From assembly GCA_030340625.1 (NCBI GenBank), contig JAOPHQ010004294.1, positions 1 through 64,000 of the forward strand: a DNA stretch of 64,000 nucleotides, given 5' to 3'. Positions 1 through 13,149 of the stretch are shown here, piece after piece; the stretch's first letter is position 1; each line of letters begins with the position of its first letter. The notes beneath the pieces are model-generated. The model searched no databases and had not been told where the DNA came from. It worked only from the letters and a program-made list of their open reading frames with translations. The stretch is from Merluccius polli (taxonomy: Eukaryota > Chordata > Actinopteri > Gadiformes > Merlucciidae). The position numbers and the translations under genes were made by a program.

Positions 1-2431
1 GGTTAGACTGGCTGTCCGGGGGGAAGCAATAAGGAAGATGTGACTCATAAGACGGGGGGGAAAAAAAGCGCTCTAATCCAATTTGTAGTTAAACAACTGG
101 TGTTTGTGTGCGTGTGCGTGTGTGTATGTGTGTGCATAGCCTATGTGTTTGTGGCTTTTCACTCCCTTTTGCATATGGGGGGGGGGGGGGGTGGTCTCTG
201 TGGCACACATGTTGTGTGGCATCATCATGGTAACTTCTGTCTGCATTCCATCCTAGGCCAATAATGGGCTCTGTGTGTGTTTAATGGTATTGCTCTCTCA
301 TAACCTTTAGTGTCTGTGTTGATGGAAAAGCCCTGTGGGGAAACGGCTGTTGCCTTGCAGTGTTTTAAACTCCATTCTCCTTCTTTTTCGTTTGACCCGT
401 CTGACCGAACAGCAGGAATCCAAACCGGCTGGTCTGCTAGGAAAAAAATAAAACCCATCTCCTGTTGATTATCATTAAACACATGTAGGATTATGTACGT
501 CGTGAGATATGTACCATGAACACACCTGGGATTTTCACTGGCGAGCTATTCAATGGGACTAAGCAATACGACACAAAACATGTTTTTCGGCTGTTTTGGA
601 GCTGTGATATTGTGTTGCAGTTTCTGTGTTTGTGTCTTGAGGGTTCCTGCCCCAGCAATCCTAATATCGTCTTAAATATCGGAGCAGCACACGTCCTACT
701 CCCAAGTAGTAATTTACTGTGCATGTGTTTTTCCAGCAGCAAGCCCTGTGGTCTGCTCGCGTGGATCAAGCGGCTTCACTGGAAACTTGTGGATGGTTTC
801 TTCATCATTATAATGACATCCTACATTATGTAGGTCAGTACTACCATTCCTGCCCAGCCACATCTATTAATAACATGGCAAATAAGAGCCAGAAACTGGA
901 CTTTGCTAGCTCCTAGCCTTGTTGTAGAAACCCAAATGCTTTGCAGGAAAATTGTGTTGTATACAGTCGTGTATGTTCTGTTCTTGGAAGTCTTAGTCAT
1001 TAATGTCTTGTTTATCTGCCATGGTCCTCAAACGGCTATTTAGTTTTTGATAAGTCATGTAGTCGTCCATCTTTGAAGAGTGAAGAAACCTTTCTTTTCC
1101 ATGGGGCTTGTGCGACTCATTCGGTTATTGCCAATCTCTAATTGGACATGGACAGCTCTTCCGCCACCCCCCACGCTGTCAGAGGCATTTATGATTGGAA
1201 CAGGAGTTGTTTTGTAGTGATGCTTGTTGCCTAGAGGCTTAAATAGCTGGGATCCATTCCTTTCTAAGCCCACCACAGATCAGGAGCTAAAGGGTCGTGA
1301 ACAAACACCCCTCTTGTCCTCTCATAATGGAGCCGCTTGACCCCCTGTGACCTCTGCTGGTTAGAGCATCTGCCTGTCGATTTCCTCCGGCCGGTCCTAT
1401 GGGAGACCAGCAGGATGCTCCGGAGCTGTAATTTGATTGGTTGATTTGGGAGTAAACTTTTTTTTTTTTTTTATGTAGAACAGACATTTATAACAGCAAC
1501 CTTTTTTGTCTTCCCTTGGTGGGTGGGTGGGTTTGTTGGTGGGCGTGTGTAATCATATATAAGCTCAAAGGTACTCTCCTTGATTTGCCACGTGCCTGCT
1601 TAACTCGTTGTTTGTGAGGTTTATGTATGCGGAGGTATAGGCTGCTTATGCGGATTAACCCAATGAGCCTGATCCTTATTGGCATTTTCCAACCTGTATG
1701 GCTGTGTCGATGATGACTGGCGTAGGTTTTAATTAGATCATGTCAGTGAAAGGGGCTATCCATATGCCACATGATGATCTGCTATCACTTCACCCACATT
1801 TTTAGCCTAGCCTCATTCATTTCCATTATGTTGCGGTCTGTGTCCATCTGGGCCGGTCTCCAGGTAACCAGCTTTTAGAAACTACATTCCTACTCAAACA
1901 AAGGGTTGGCTGATGAGGACAAAAGAGGATCAAGCTTCTTTTCGCTTCATAGGTTTAACATAAGTCTGGTTGGTTTAGTGCATGTGCCTCTCGTTTTCTT
2001 GTGACCTGAGAAACTGGTTTAGATTGTTTTTTCCCCATGGTCACCGTAGTCTCTTTTTTCTTTTTCCTTTTACCATATTCCTGTAGTGTGGATAAACACT
2101 GTTTGATGGTTTTGAGGAACACCGGTTCCACATTATACCCGTCCCATTTTAAGCAATAATCTTGCCCAGAAAATATATGTATGAATCATACCAAATCATC
2201 TGATCAAATCTTTAAAAAACAATCTGCTCAAAAGACTACACACTTACACACTACACACTCACTTACTCACTCACCATATAATATTTTTCCAAACTATGTT
2301 CTTCTGACCTATTCTCGTGTGCAGCATGTCATGCTCTCCCACGGTCTGCATTCTAATCTGTGACACATTTTGTGGGAGAGCGTAGTACCCCACCCGACAA
2401 TGAGAAACACCCGCTGAAGGGATGAGCAACA

Positions 2432-2541
<110 letters not shown>

Positions 2542-2928
2542 ACGTACACGAAAGAGAGAGACAGACGCACAGAGAGACGCATGCAAACCAACATGCATGC
2601 AAACCAACAGGTGTTGCACCTGTTTGTTTGTGTCGAGCAACACCCCCCGCCGGTGGGAAGGGGTCATTGTCAAAACAGCTTCATCACCGCTCAGAGTCGG
2701 TAATAAAGCACCTTTAAGCAAACACACGCTCCCTGAGCCCCGGCACCCCATGAAGCTAACCGTCGCTAAACAGTTTCATGTGCCCAGCTGCGTGCTTGTT
2801 TATGACCTGCTAGGATGGAGTGTGGTAAGGGCCCCATCAATGTAGTTGTAAATGTGCTCCGCTTTTGCAGGTATCGCACTGAAAGACCACAATTTAAGTT
2901 CAGATAAGATCGCCTACATCCCATAATC

Positions 2929-3033
<105 letters not shown>

Positions 3034-5649
3034 TCGTTCGACACGCGTGGTGTACTTAATGGCATTTGTCGTATATTACTCTTGAGTTTGTGTGGTGGTG
3101 AGGGGTGGGGGATGTAACCTTAGACCTCCAAAGCTGGATGGACCATGTGGTCTGTCTCGCTGTCGCCAAGCCTTTATACGTCACCACCAGACGCTGAATG
3201 TGCAAAAACGCCAAGAGCTCCCTGCTCCCCTAGGCTAGGTCAATGATCACTGTCAATAGTCAGCTGCAGGTAAAACACTAAAGTAATGGCACCTTGTGTT
3301 GCAATAGAGGGATAGGGTTGTAATAAATACATTGATAAGAGAATGGATAATTGGTCTGTTACTTTGGGAATGTAGTTTTAATCTTTTGATAAGATGTAAA
3401 TGTTGTATGATTTATCTTGTCAAGTCTCCCTTTGGTGCAGCTGTTGTCTCTCCTCACTTTATGTCATGTTTGCTGAGTGGCATGTGTGCTGAGTCACAGC
3501 AGAATGTTGTCACATTAAGCACTAAGACTAGCATTAATCTTCCTTTTGAGGATAACTTGCATTTAAAGTGTAAGTGAAGCCCCTGTTTCAGCTCAAATTC
3601 AAACACTATGAGATTGTGATACTTTTTTTTAAAAAGCGTAGTACTGTCGTTGTGGACGCGGACATCAACATCAACTGCTGCCCCAAACCGAGCTACACAC
3701 ATCCACACACACCTTGCCGCCAGTGTCCTTTTGTCGTGATGTCGAAGGGACACCTTAGAGGCACTTTGACGTCACGAAAAGAATGCAACTTGTTTTCTCT
3801 AAATAATGGTCTTATTTTAGTGACGGTGACAAAATGGCATAGATTACTATGTTGAAGATCATATAAGACATATTACCACATTTTAAAAAAAAAAGACAGT
3901 CTGTGTCTCGCAATCGGCAGTTCTGCCACCCATGCACAATATGTTATACAATCCAAATGTGCTTTCAGATATTGTTTTACAGGGCTGCATATCTGTATCT
4001 GCACATAGACATAGGTTTATGTGGGAAACCTGGCATACGCACACACAAAGATACCGGCCCGAGTGTAGATTGAATCTGCTCCATGGTTTATTCAGTGGCG
4101 GTAACTGTGGTGGCCCAGTGTTTACATGCCTCTCACGGAGGTCCTGCAACTGAGGCTGTCTGCTGACCTCCCCTGGCCCACCCTCCACACCCTTACTATC
4201 AGACACACTCTCTCCAACGACAGAGGAGAATATGTGCCAGGGTCTCACCACATTAAAATGCTATGCTGTCTGGTGATACGTAAATGGCTGATGCCATAGC
4301 AAGGTAGTTTTCTGTCTGATGGTTTTTAGGGACGTGACATTGGTTAAATGGACCACTGCGTTGGTGAACAAGGTTTCCTTGTAAGCCCTTAACAAAGGGA
4401 GTCCTTAGGATCCTGCCAGGAGGGTGAAAGCAAGGCTCCAGTGTCAAGTGTAATTGCCTCTGTTAATGGCCCCTTAATAGCTAGCTTAGTCTTGCTTCTA
4501 TTGTCCCTCCCTGGCTTAAACTTGACCAAGAAGAGCGAACCAACCAGACAAGTCTAGACGAGGTGAATATCCGCAAGGCACCGTCTTGGCTCCGACCTGT
4601 CGGCTTTACTCTTCTCTTAAGGGTCTTAGTGGACATGACTGTGACAAATTAGAGGTTGTGGGAATGCATGCATTGCACAAAACCGATGAACTCTGACCTT
4701 AACCATGTCCTTACTTTGTTTATCTAGACTGCTTCATCATTTTCTCATTGACATTTTATTTGTTTTCCTAGGTGCTCACCTTTTTGTGTATTTGACTCTT
4801 TAGCCCCAGGGGACTTCATGATCATGCCAGCTTATTTGATTATAGAGAACTGAATGATTGAGCGCATTTCAGGCGTTATGCTGGCTCTAAAATGTAACAA
4901 AAAGGCCAGACCCAGGCCAATTTGTAGCTACTGGATGAAAAGATTACATTTGAATGCATTTGGCATAGAGAGGTAATGTTTGAATTACCATCACCATTAC
5001 AAACAGCTTGTGGTCCGGCTCTTTCATGCTCAGCATGATCCATCAACCTACACTGCTGAAGGCGTCCCCCCGTAGTTTTAGGCCCGGAGTGGGGGAGAAA
5101 AACTGGATCCAGGGTGTCGGGTGATGTTGTGCATCCAGAGAGAGGGCTCCCTCTCTGGGAGGGCTACAGAGGCATTCCCCACATAGGCGTCAGAGCTCCT
5201 CAAGAATGCAGATGGGATGTCTCTGGCAGTGATTGATGAGGTCTGGGGTGAGGGGGGGCAGTGCACACACGCTTAGCATCTGGATGCAGACCGTTTGGCC
5301 CTACCCTTCAGCAGTATGTGCCAGGGTATCAGGTGCTTGTTTTTTTTTGAGTGTATGTGTGTGCAAGAGACAAACACACACTTATTAGGTTGACCTACCT
5401 TTAAAAATATGTTTTTTTTTACAATTGGGTCCTTCGTTAATAGTAAACACATTTCAATTAGCCCTTCCCTGCTCATGGAACAATTTGCAATTACCTTTTT
5501 CCATGGCCAATAATGTGATATGCCCACACCCATAAGCATTACTTAATTGGCACATGACTAGTGCAGGTGCGCTCTGAGCCTGACTTCACGAGGATGTGAC
5601 CCGGAAGCGTAATCCAATAGGTTTTGTTTGCGCATTCCTCGGTCAATTA

Positions 5650-5675
5650 CACACACACACACACACTCGTGAATC

Positions 5676-5706
<31 letters not shown>

Positions 5707-5713
5707 ACACACA
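5650..5713. repeat. Compound (AC)n - C-run - (AC)n
   Basis: Two CA tracts separated by a run of about 17 C residues. Confidence 0.95.
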
Positions 5714-6554
5714 AGAACATCATTGTTTTACCTGGATCCTCCAGTGATTCTCATTGACCACCGACAGCCAGTCGCTCTGCTTCAACGGCGTCTGGGCTCC
5801 CAAGTCAATGTCCCCCTGATGGATCACCTCGGGGAGCCGAGAGTGGGCCCCGCGCCTCCGGTCGCCGTGCAACTACGGAGAGGCTATTGCTATGGTAATG
5901 AGTGAGCGAGTCTTAGGCTGATGGCATTAATCACCAGAGATCACTCTGTCCAGCCCGATGACGGATTGGGCGGCCGATCACACTGGGCAGCCACAGTCGA
6001 TTTTAACCTCCCGGGGGGGGGGGGGACACAGTACAGTCCCTCCGCTGAAGCAGGTGAACTCTGCAGGGACAATTACAACTTTTGAAGTCTAAATCAATTA
6101 TAAAGTTAATTGTTTCATATAGGCTGCGGTGCATACTTTGAATTGAAGTAACTTGGTGAATATCTTACACTTGGCTCAAATTACACCTTTCTCTACATGG
6201 GAGTCTTGTTTTTTTTTAATAATATTTTGTCCAAGCAGATCTCTCCTTTTACATCCGCTGTTAAGCCCCTACATGTGGTTTTACCGTTTCCTGGCTCCGT
6301 TTGTTTCTCGTCACACAGAGCCGCTTCAGCTCTAGTGAGGTCTGCATTTGTTCTGCTCTGTGATTCTGATGAAAGAGCTGTATGGGGATTTGGTAATGCG
6401 TCAGTGAAAGTGGCCGTTCTTTGTGGGTTTTGTCCTGCGCACCTATTAGTTGCTTGAGATTTCATAGGGACTGTTCAGAACCTCTCTTTTTGATGTTGGT
6501 CTCTCAATGTTATGTTGCATAGAACCATCAATCTTCAATTAACACACTTGGGTG

Positions 6555-6610
<56 letters not shown>
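6555..6610. repeat. (ATA)n microsatellite
   Basis: About 18 perfect trinucleotide units, the only long triplet repeat in the window. Confidence 0.97.
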
Positions 6611-6611
<1 letters not shown>

Positions 6612-6929
6612 GATATCATGCCTTTCTAGATGCCAAGGAAAAAAGGTGTCTACATTTGTAGGTTTTGTGGCTTATTGTTATTAGAAATGTGTTATGCAGG
6701 AGATTAAGGAGCACAAAATCAGAGCTGTTCTTGGTTCGATTTGTGGGGGGCTCGACCCCCACTAGTGGTGGCTGAAGTCAAGTTATGCCTGATTTTCAGT
6801 AAATACTCATCTCCCTTAAAATGTCATCCTGTAAAATTGAATTGCAGTAATGTATATTATCTGAGATGAAAGATGACATTTTCTAGCTTGGCTGCATGGT
6901 TGATATTGTATAGCAGCTACTGCTTGCTT

Positions 6930-6966
<37 letters not shown>

Positions 6967-7249
6967 TGTGTGTGTGGAAGAGAGAGGTCTCTTAAACAGC
7001 GCGGGAACTGCAGGTGCAGATTGGCATTCCTTCAGCTTTTCCCCCAATTAAGCAGCTTAATGAACAGAAAAAGGTCGTTTTCAGGGTGGGATCTGGGCGG
7101 TAAATACACGCACACACTCGCATGCGCGTACTAACACTGCGTGGCTTTGAACCGCCGCCAGTTATCTGGCTAGCATATTTTCTGATTGATATTCCCACAC
7201 CCTAATTGGACCAAGTTCCAGTGCAGTCAGCATGCTATCTCATTCATGT

Positions 7250-7250
<1 letters not shown>

Positions 7251-7311
<61 letters not shown>
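7251..7311. repeat. (CA)n microsatellite, 61 bp
   Basis: Uninterrupted CA dinucleotides. A separate (TG)n lies at 6933-6975. Confidence 0.97.
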
Positions 7312-7313
<2 letters not shown>

Positions 7314-8555
7314 TACACATCATTCACTTGTACTATTTCCACAACACTGAACTAAAAGGGTAAGTCATCCATCTCCCTGGCCATGTCCACGCTATGCTGG
7401 GGAGATGGAAAGTGTGTCAAAAGTTTTCCATCTATACTAGCATATTTATAAGCATTTTGGAAACGCTGTCCATCCATACTGAAACTGCATTTTTTTTGAT
7501 TTGCAAACTAATTCAAGAAATTGAATTATGGCAGAAATAGTTTGGATGTTTTTTTATGTAGATGTTGTGATTAAATAAAAGGCCACTGCTTGCAGAATGA
7601 TGAATTCAAGAGTATTGAACTTCTTATTCTTAATATTGCTTTAGAAACGACAATAGAAATATCGATATGTGGGGGGGGGGGGGGGGCTGGGGTTGATTAA
7701 GCATTGGATTAGAGTGCTAATGTGTTTGCTTGTCTCCCCAGTATTTTCTGCAAATTCAGCAACTATTCCAGGGCCAACAATGCAAAGATACGATTCACCG
7801 TTTGACCCTGATTTTAAAGATCAGGCAGGATCTATAGCCAATTTAAAGAGTTTAAATCTTGGCCAACAATTCTTCCATGTGCCTTGCCTATGCAGCTCTG
7901 TTCCACTTGTAATTTCCCTCCAGTTTTGTGTGATCCACATTTTTGAGGCACTGCGGTCTGTGCTAAAATCGTCAAATAAGCTCAATTTATTCCCTGCCAC
8001 TATGTTTACAGATCTCTCGCTCCCACTGCGCATTGGAGGCTTAAGTCCCTCGAAAGCAGAATGATCAATGCAGTCAACTCCTACACAGCCTATGGCTACA
8101 GCAATAGATGCGTCACGCCGTTAAGGAGGGGGACAGAAAGCACAAGGCATGCTCTCTCTCTGTCACTGTCTCTCTGTCTCTCTGTCCGTCCCTCTCTCAC
8201 TCTAATCCTACTAAGGTTCTTCAGGATCCTGTTGGAATCAATACAAGGCATGTTTTGATTTGTGTTTTGTAAAGAAGGGCTGGTTTGTGCAGGCTGTGAT
8301 TAAATATAGCCTTTATCCCTGTTCACTACTTATTTACATGCACTAACCTACTTTAAACAGGAATGGGGTGCATTGATTTAGAGTGCCCGACTAGACTGAA
8401 TCTATTTGCATTCCATTGGTACCTGTGGCTTGTTGTACTGTCGTTATTGATTAAGTAAGGGATAATCCACGACGAGGTATGCATGTATCAAAAAACTACT
8501 GTTATATTATAATTATTTTTCGATACATGCACACCTCGAAGTGGAGTATCCCACT

Positions 8556-9225
8556 TATACCATGGCCACTTGCGAATCAATTAAAATATAAGCGTGTTGA
8601 TTAATATATTTTGGATAATTCTGTCTCAAAAGTACAACTGTCTCAAAAGTACAACTTTTAGCTCGCACTACTTTGTGTGTGAAATATATGGGTTTGACTA
8701 ATGCCTAATGTCAGTAAACATGAGATTCATATGGAATGTGGACGTTAACTTATTACTCCAGTAAATAGAGATGATCTTAGTAACGACATGGCAACGTTTA
8801 CTTATTACTCCAGTAAATAGAGACAATCTTAGAAACGACATGGTAACGTTACCTTATTACTCCAGTAAATAGAGACGGTCTTAGTAACGACATGGCAACG
8901 TTACCTTATTACTCCAGTAAATAGAGACGACCTTAGTAATGACATGGCAACGTTTCCTTATTACTCCAGTAAATAGAGACAATCTTCGTAACGACATGGC
9001 AACGTTACCTTATTACTCCAGTAAATGGAGACAATCTTAGTAACGACATGGCAACAGGGAAGCTTTCCAAATGTAGTCCCATCCGAGTCCAGTTAGCGCA
9101 TTAATTTATAGACCAGTGATAAGATGATCACATCATAGCCATGCATGTTATCGAAAAAAATTGCACAACTCTCCAGCCAATCAGAATCGAGTATTTACCT
9201 GGGCCATGGTATGGCCCAGGTAAAT
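8556..9225. mobile_element. Inverted-repeat (MITE-like) element carrying a 52-bp minisatellite
   Basis: Near-terminal copies of ATACCATGGCC at about 8558 and inverted at 9202-9212 suggest terminal inverted repeats of a non-autonomous DNA transposon. The stretch CCAATCAGAATCGAGTATT near 9177-9196 is familiar from fish repeats (memory). Six 52-bp tandem units fill the centre. A separate imperfect inverted repeat (8459-8494 with 8517-8552) flanks it on the left. Superfamily not determined. Confidence 0.5.
8750..9055. repeat. 52-bp minisatellite, six copies
   Basis: The phrase TTATTACTCCAGTAAAT recurs at 8750, 8802, 8854, 8906, 8958 and 9010, an exact 52-bp period. Units differ at only a few positions, e.g. 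GATC/AATC/GGTC after AGAGAC. Confidence 0.95.
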
Positions 9226-10297
9226 GCCCCTCCTCCCTGTATAGTCCCTCAATAGTATTTGACTGTCCTGATACATCCCGTGTAATTTAAGATACATTTG
9301 ATTTGACAAACGACACTTTTGGAGTACTGGGGTAGTATTTACCTTCTGTTCTACAGTCTCATGTGTGCCTTGTATTGGCTGCATATCACGTGACTGGGCT
9401 CATTGTTAACACTGATTATTAAGTAAATGGCCAAAATGACTTCAGCCCATAGCGTCCGGTAGTTTACAACAATCATTCCCTTGGTGTCAACGGTCGAGGG
9501 CCATGTGCAGGATCTTCCAGTAAGGAGAGTTCTGTGGAAGTGGAGCAGGGGCTCAGGCAGTCTGAGCCTGGATACCATGGGGGAGTCTTAATTTGATCCG
9601 TAAATGGCCCTAATTATTCCTGATTAGGGGGTCAGTCCGTTTTGCAACTCTGAAATTAGACGGCGCTGCACCTGCTCTGCATGAATATGCAACACGGTGC
9701 TCTTTCTCCCTGCTCTGACTCTCCTGCTGCTTTGTGTCTCCCTGCCTCTTCCAGGGTGTTGTGTTTTGCATCTAACCCTTAAAGCAGCCTCCGCGCATAG
9801 TAGGACAATGGCCATTTGAGGAGGATCCCAGATCCCAGCCATGCAGGCCATTGTGTTGTGAACAATGTCTTAAGTCTGCCAAAAATGTGGCCCGCTCTGT
9901 GCTGCTGCTAATGCCACTGCTGTTCCTGACCTCCCCTCAGTGCTGATCAGGCAGTTTGTGAAGACTTCACAATAGTGGAGGCATGCACATGACTCTGACT
10001 GTCATCGAGCCAGAGTTCAGAGTGACTTTGTCAAAAGTTGTTTTCAATACTATGCATACCATAATACTATCTATCTATTTAAGTCCTTGGACTCTTTTTT
10101 CGGAGTCATAGCGTGGCATCTCTGAACGGCGGTCCAGTTTTAAATGTGAGACCACAGTTATGTTACAGACAAATGAATGGCATGTGTGTTTTGTATGGGC
10201 CGGACGCGGTCAATTCTTGGCTCCACTGCCGTAAGAAAGACGGATGACACATTGGAGCACACTGCAGTCATTCAAATTCCATGGGCCACCGCAAGAA

Positions 10298-11517
10298 CAG
10301 TAAGAAGAGTTTAGATGCAAAAGCCTCTAAATCCGTTTGACCACTTTTCTTATAAATGACCATTTTTTTATCAGGCTTCTATGTTCAAGTTCAGTCATTT
10401 TATTTTAATGGAAATTATAAGGTTATTAGTTAATGAATAAAACATTTTTTTTTCAAAAATGTCACTTTAGTCTTTTTGTGTGTTTTTACCAAATACATTT
10501 TTTTTTTGCGTCAAAAACAGCTAAATCCACCGGTACTTTTTTGGCAAAAACCTCTAAATCCACATATTTGGACAAGACATAGTCAAAAGTAGTAAAATCA
10601 CTTATATATTATATATTTATATTATAAATTATAAGATAAAAATATGAGGTAGAAATTAATGTAAATGATGGAATAACAATAAATTATATAAAAAAATAAA
10701 ACATGAAAAAAAAGTGAAAAGTGGTCAAGTAAGTTAATTTCTTATGTTTGGGCATCAGATTCAACTATAAAAAAGCTCATTACATTAATTAAAAAAGCTT
10801 ATTACGTTCAAAAACATTTGGCATATAATCAAGTATGTATATAAGAGAAAAGACGTAAATCTGATTTTCTTTTAAAGAGACCTCAATGAACTGACAATAT
10901 TCCCCATGCTTGAAAGGAGAGGTGCAAACACACACCAAATGTGAGGTGCTGGCAACTGAGAGAGAAGATCAGTAAAAGGAGAGAGGTGCCGCACACTCCG
11001 AGTTGAGAACAATGTCGGCAGTTTATTAAGGCGATAATGTTTCGGCCGTCTGGCCTTCCTCAGATCGCGCATCTATGCATCCGCATAGATCGCGCATCTA
11101 TGCGATCTGAGGAAGGATATATCTATAATCTATAATAAAGATAAAGCATATAAATAAATAATAAAGAATCATATAATAAAGAGTCTATCTATATATCTAT
11201 AATCTATCTTAGAAGCGATCTAAGCCGGCTCCTCAGCGCGCCGCCATGTTGAAACTGGGTGAAGTCACATGATTCCGTGTTGCGTTGTGATTGGTTCTCG
11301 GAACGTAGAGGCTTTTGCTGACAAAGGGAAGTGGCGTTTAGAGGTTTATGCCGACAAATCGAGATTTCAGACCAGAAAAAGAGCGGTATTTTGCGGGTTT
11401 TGACGCGAAATGATTTGATTACCATATACTACGTGCGGAGAGCAGTCACTCAATATATTTATCTCATTTTTGACGGAGGTGGCGTTTAGAGGCTTTTGCA
11501 TCTGAACTCTTCAGTTG
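10298..11517. mobile_element. 1.2-kb non-autonomous DNA transposon with terminal inverted repeats
   Basis: A 28-bp core at 10304-10331 is repeated inverted at 11485-11512 with one mismatch. Weaker inverted similarity continues inward (CCTCTAAATCCAC at 10551-10563 against its complement around 11330-11343). The interior is AT-rich with no ORF. A second repeat-like segment (about 10880-11120) appears nested inside. No unambiguous target-site duplication was found. Confidence 0.65.
11050..11118. repeat. Inverted repeat inside the 10.3-11.5 kb element
   Basis: GATCGCGCATCTATG occurs twice, flanked by CCTTCCTCAGATCGC on the left and its exact complement on the right, giving a strong potential hairpin. 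Confidence 0.7.
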
Positions 11518-11859
11518 CACTTTAATTATCCCTGAGATGATATTTGGACTGGACACATACACACACACACACTCACTCAACACCCCCAACTGGGTTTCCA
11601 ACTCCTCCCTCTTCTTTTTTGGCTGCCCCTGCTCTCCATTTCGCTATGTTAATGCCACACACGCAAACATGCATGCATGCGCACAGTCTCTCCACTCCCT
11701 GGCTACCTACTGGGGTCAGACAAGAGCTTCAGTCATTCTGGCCATGTCTCCAGGGCCCTCCTCCCGGGCAGTGGTGCAGCCAGCTCCTCGCCTCAAATGA
11801 CCCACTGGAAAAGAGATGCCACGCATCTGCCTGGCTGGCCAATGGGAAAACAGGCTATG

Positions 11860-11880
11860 GGGGGGGGGGGGGGGGGGGGG
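11860..11880. repeat. G homopolymer
   Basis: About 21 G. Similar G or C runs of 11-29 bases occur at 177-191, 6004-6014, 7671-7686, 14729-14746, 15022-15050, 15241-15257, 27062-27090, 32281-32303, 47861-47881, 59957-59978 and 62747-62769. Confidence 0.95.
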
Positions 11881-12798
11881 TACATTTGCACCACCTGTTT
11901 GGTAGGGGAGGGTATTGGATGAAACTTTGAAATGGATAGTCCCTCCCTCCCCTTCCACTGTCCCCCATGGGACCTTAATTTTGGAGGGAAAAAAAGTACG
12001 GTACGACAAGAGACAAATCATTTCTTGATCCTGTTTAAATTGTAACATGAATTACACATATGATGTTTGTTTAAAAGATCATTTTGCAAGTCAAAAAAAT
12101 CGGTTTGTCGCAAAACAGTAAAGTAACATTTAGTTTTGTGTGAAACTGCTCAGTGCACTACATCTCTCGTCTCACACAATATATGTCATCAACACCAACA
12201 TGCATCTTACATGATGTGTTTTATCCAGCCACTCCTGGTCCTTTTATCAGCCGGGAAGTGAAAGAACGAGCAAGACCCGTTGCTCATGTGACTACATCCC
12301 GGTACGAAACACACAGGTATCGTGCTAAAGTTAGCTTCAGTGCCTCTGGGTAGCTTATGGAGAGAGAAAGTTATGTCTTTTGGGTGTGTAGGTTTTCTTA
12401 TTACATAATTTCACAGTCTTGTACTTCAATGTTACGGCAAACTCCGACTTTTTTGACTTGCAAAATTATCTTTTAAATTGACAAACATCATATTTGTAAT
12501 TCATGGCACAATTCAAACGGGATTTGTGGGGGGGATTGCCATTGACTACTGTGCACATTTTTTCAGAAATATGGTCCCATGGTGGTCCACAGAAATGGGA
12601 GGGGCTTAGGTTCTCTATTGCGCTTGGAGAGTTGGTTCCCTGTTCCTCAGCCCCCCCACACTTTTTAATATATAATAGCTTTACTCATTTGATTAAATTA
12701 GATTTTTATGCTCTACTCATTTTTTTGTTAATTTAATTTTATTAAAAAATACACATAGATATTTTTATATTTTAAAGTTATCCTATATGAGCAGAGAG

Positions 12799-12864
12799 CT
12801 CTGTGATAACCCTTATCCATAAAATCATCACTTCCATACTTTATGGATACAGGTCATCACAGAG
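12799..12864. repeat. 25-bp inverted repeat (hairpin) before the candidate first exon
   Basis: Arms 12799-12823 and 12840-12864 are complementary at 22 of 25 positions with a 16-base loop. Confidence 0.8.
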
Positions 12865-13149
12865 TTTCACTTCTATCCCTCTCTTGCTTCTCCTCTGGGA
12901 TCCCCGTTGCCCGGGGATACCATGGGAGGAGTCTGTTTGCTGTTCCAGGGGAGGGAGTTTCCACGTGGGTCTCTGGATCTGACTGTGGCAGTGACTCAGT
13001 TGGGTGGTGGTGTGCGTTAGTGTGTGTTGGTGTGTGTGTTGCTTTAAGTCTCTGAACCTCAGCGGCAGAATCCACTTTAAGATCAGAGCGGCTCGCTTTT
13101 CACTCACCTGCTCTTCAAACATCTTTTAGATTAAAGCCGGACCACAGAG
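12865..13149 (+). promoter_or_regulatory. Candidate first non-coding exon and promoter region
   Basis: A GC-richer, non-repetitive stretch ends with CACAGAG followed by GTAAGA (donor at 13150), as a first exon would. It contains an E-box CACGTG (12962-12967) and an AP-1 type TGACTCA (12992-12998). No long ORF. A 25-bp imperfect inverted repeat lies immediately upstream. Assignment as a tiam2 leader exon is inference from the donor and its position upstream of 17158. Confidence 0.35.

Noticed and set aside
11039..11063. Hammerhead-ribozyme-like core on the minus strand (CTGAGGA, GGCC/GGCC stem, GAAAC)
   Set aside because: An extra A precedes stem II, and the flanks pair with each other (GCGAT with ATCGC) leaving no stem III hairpin or NUH cleavage site. 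More likely part of a common repeat motif.
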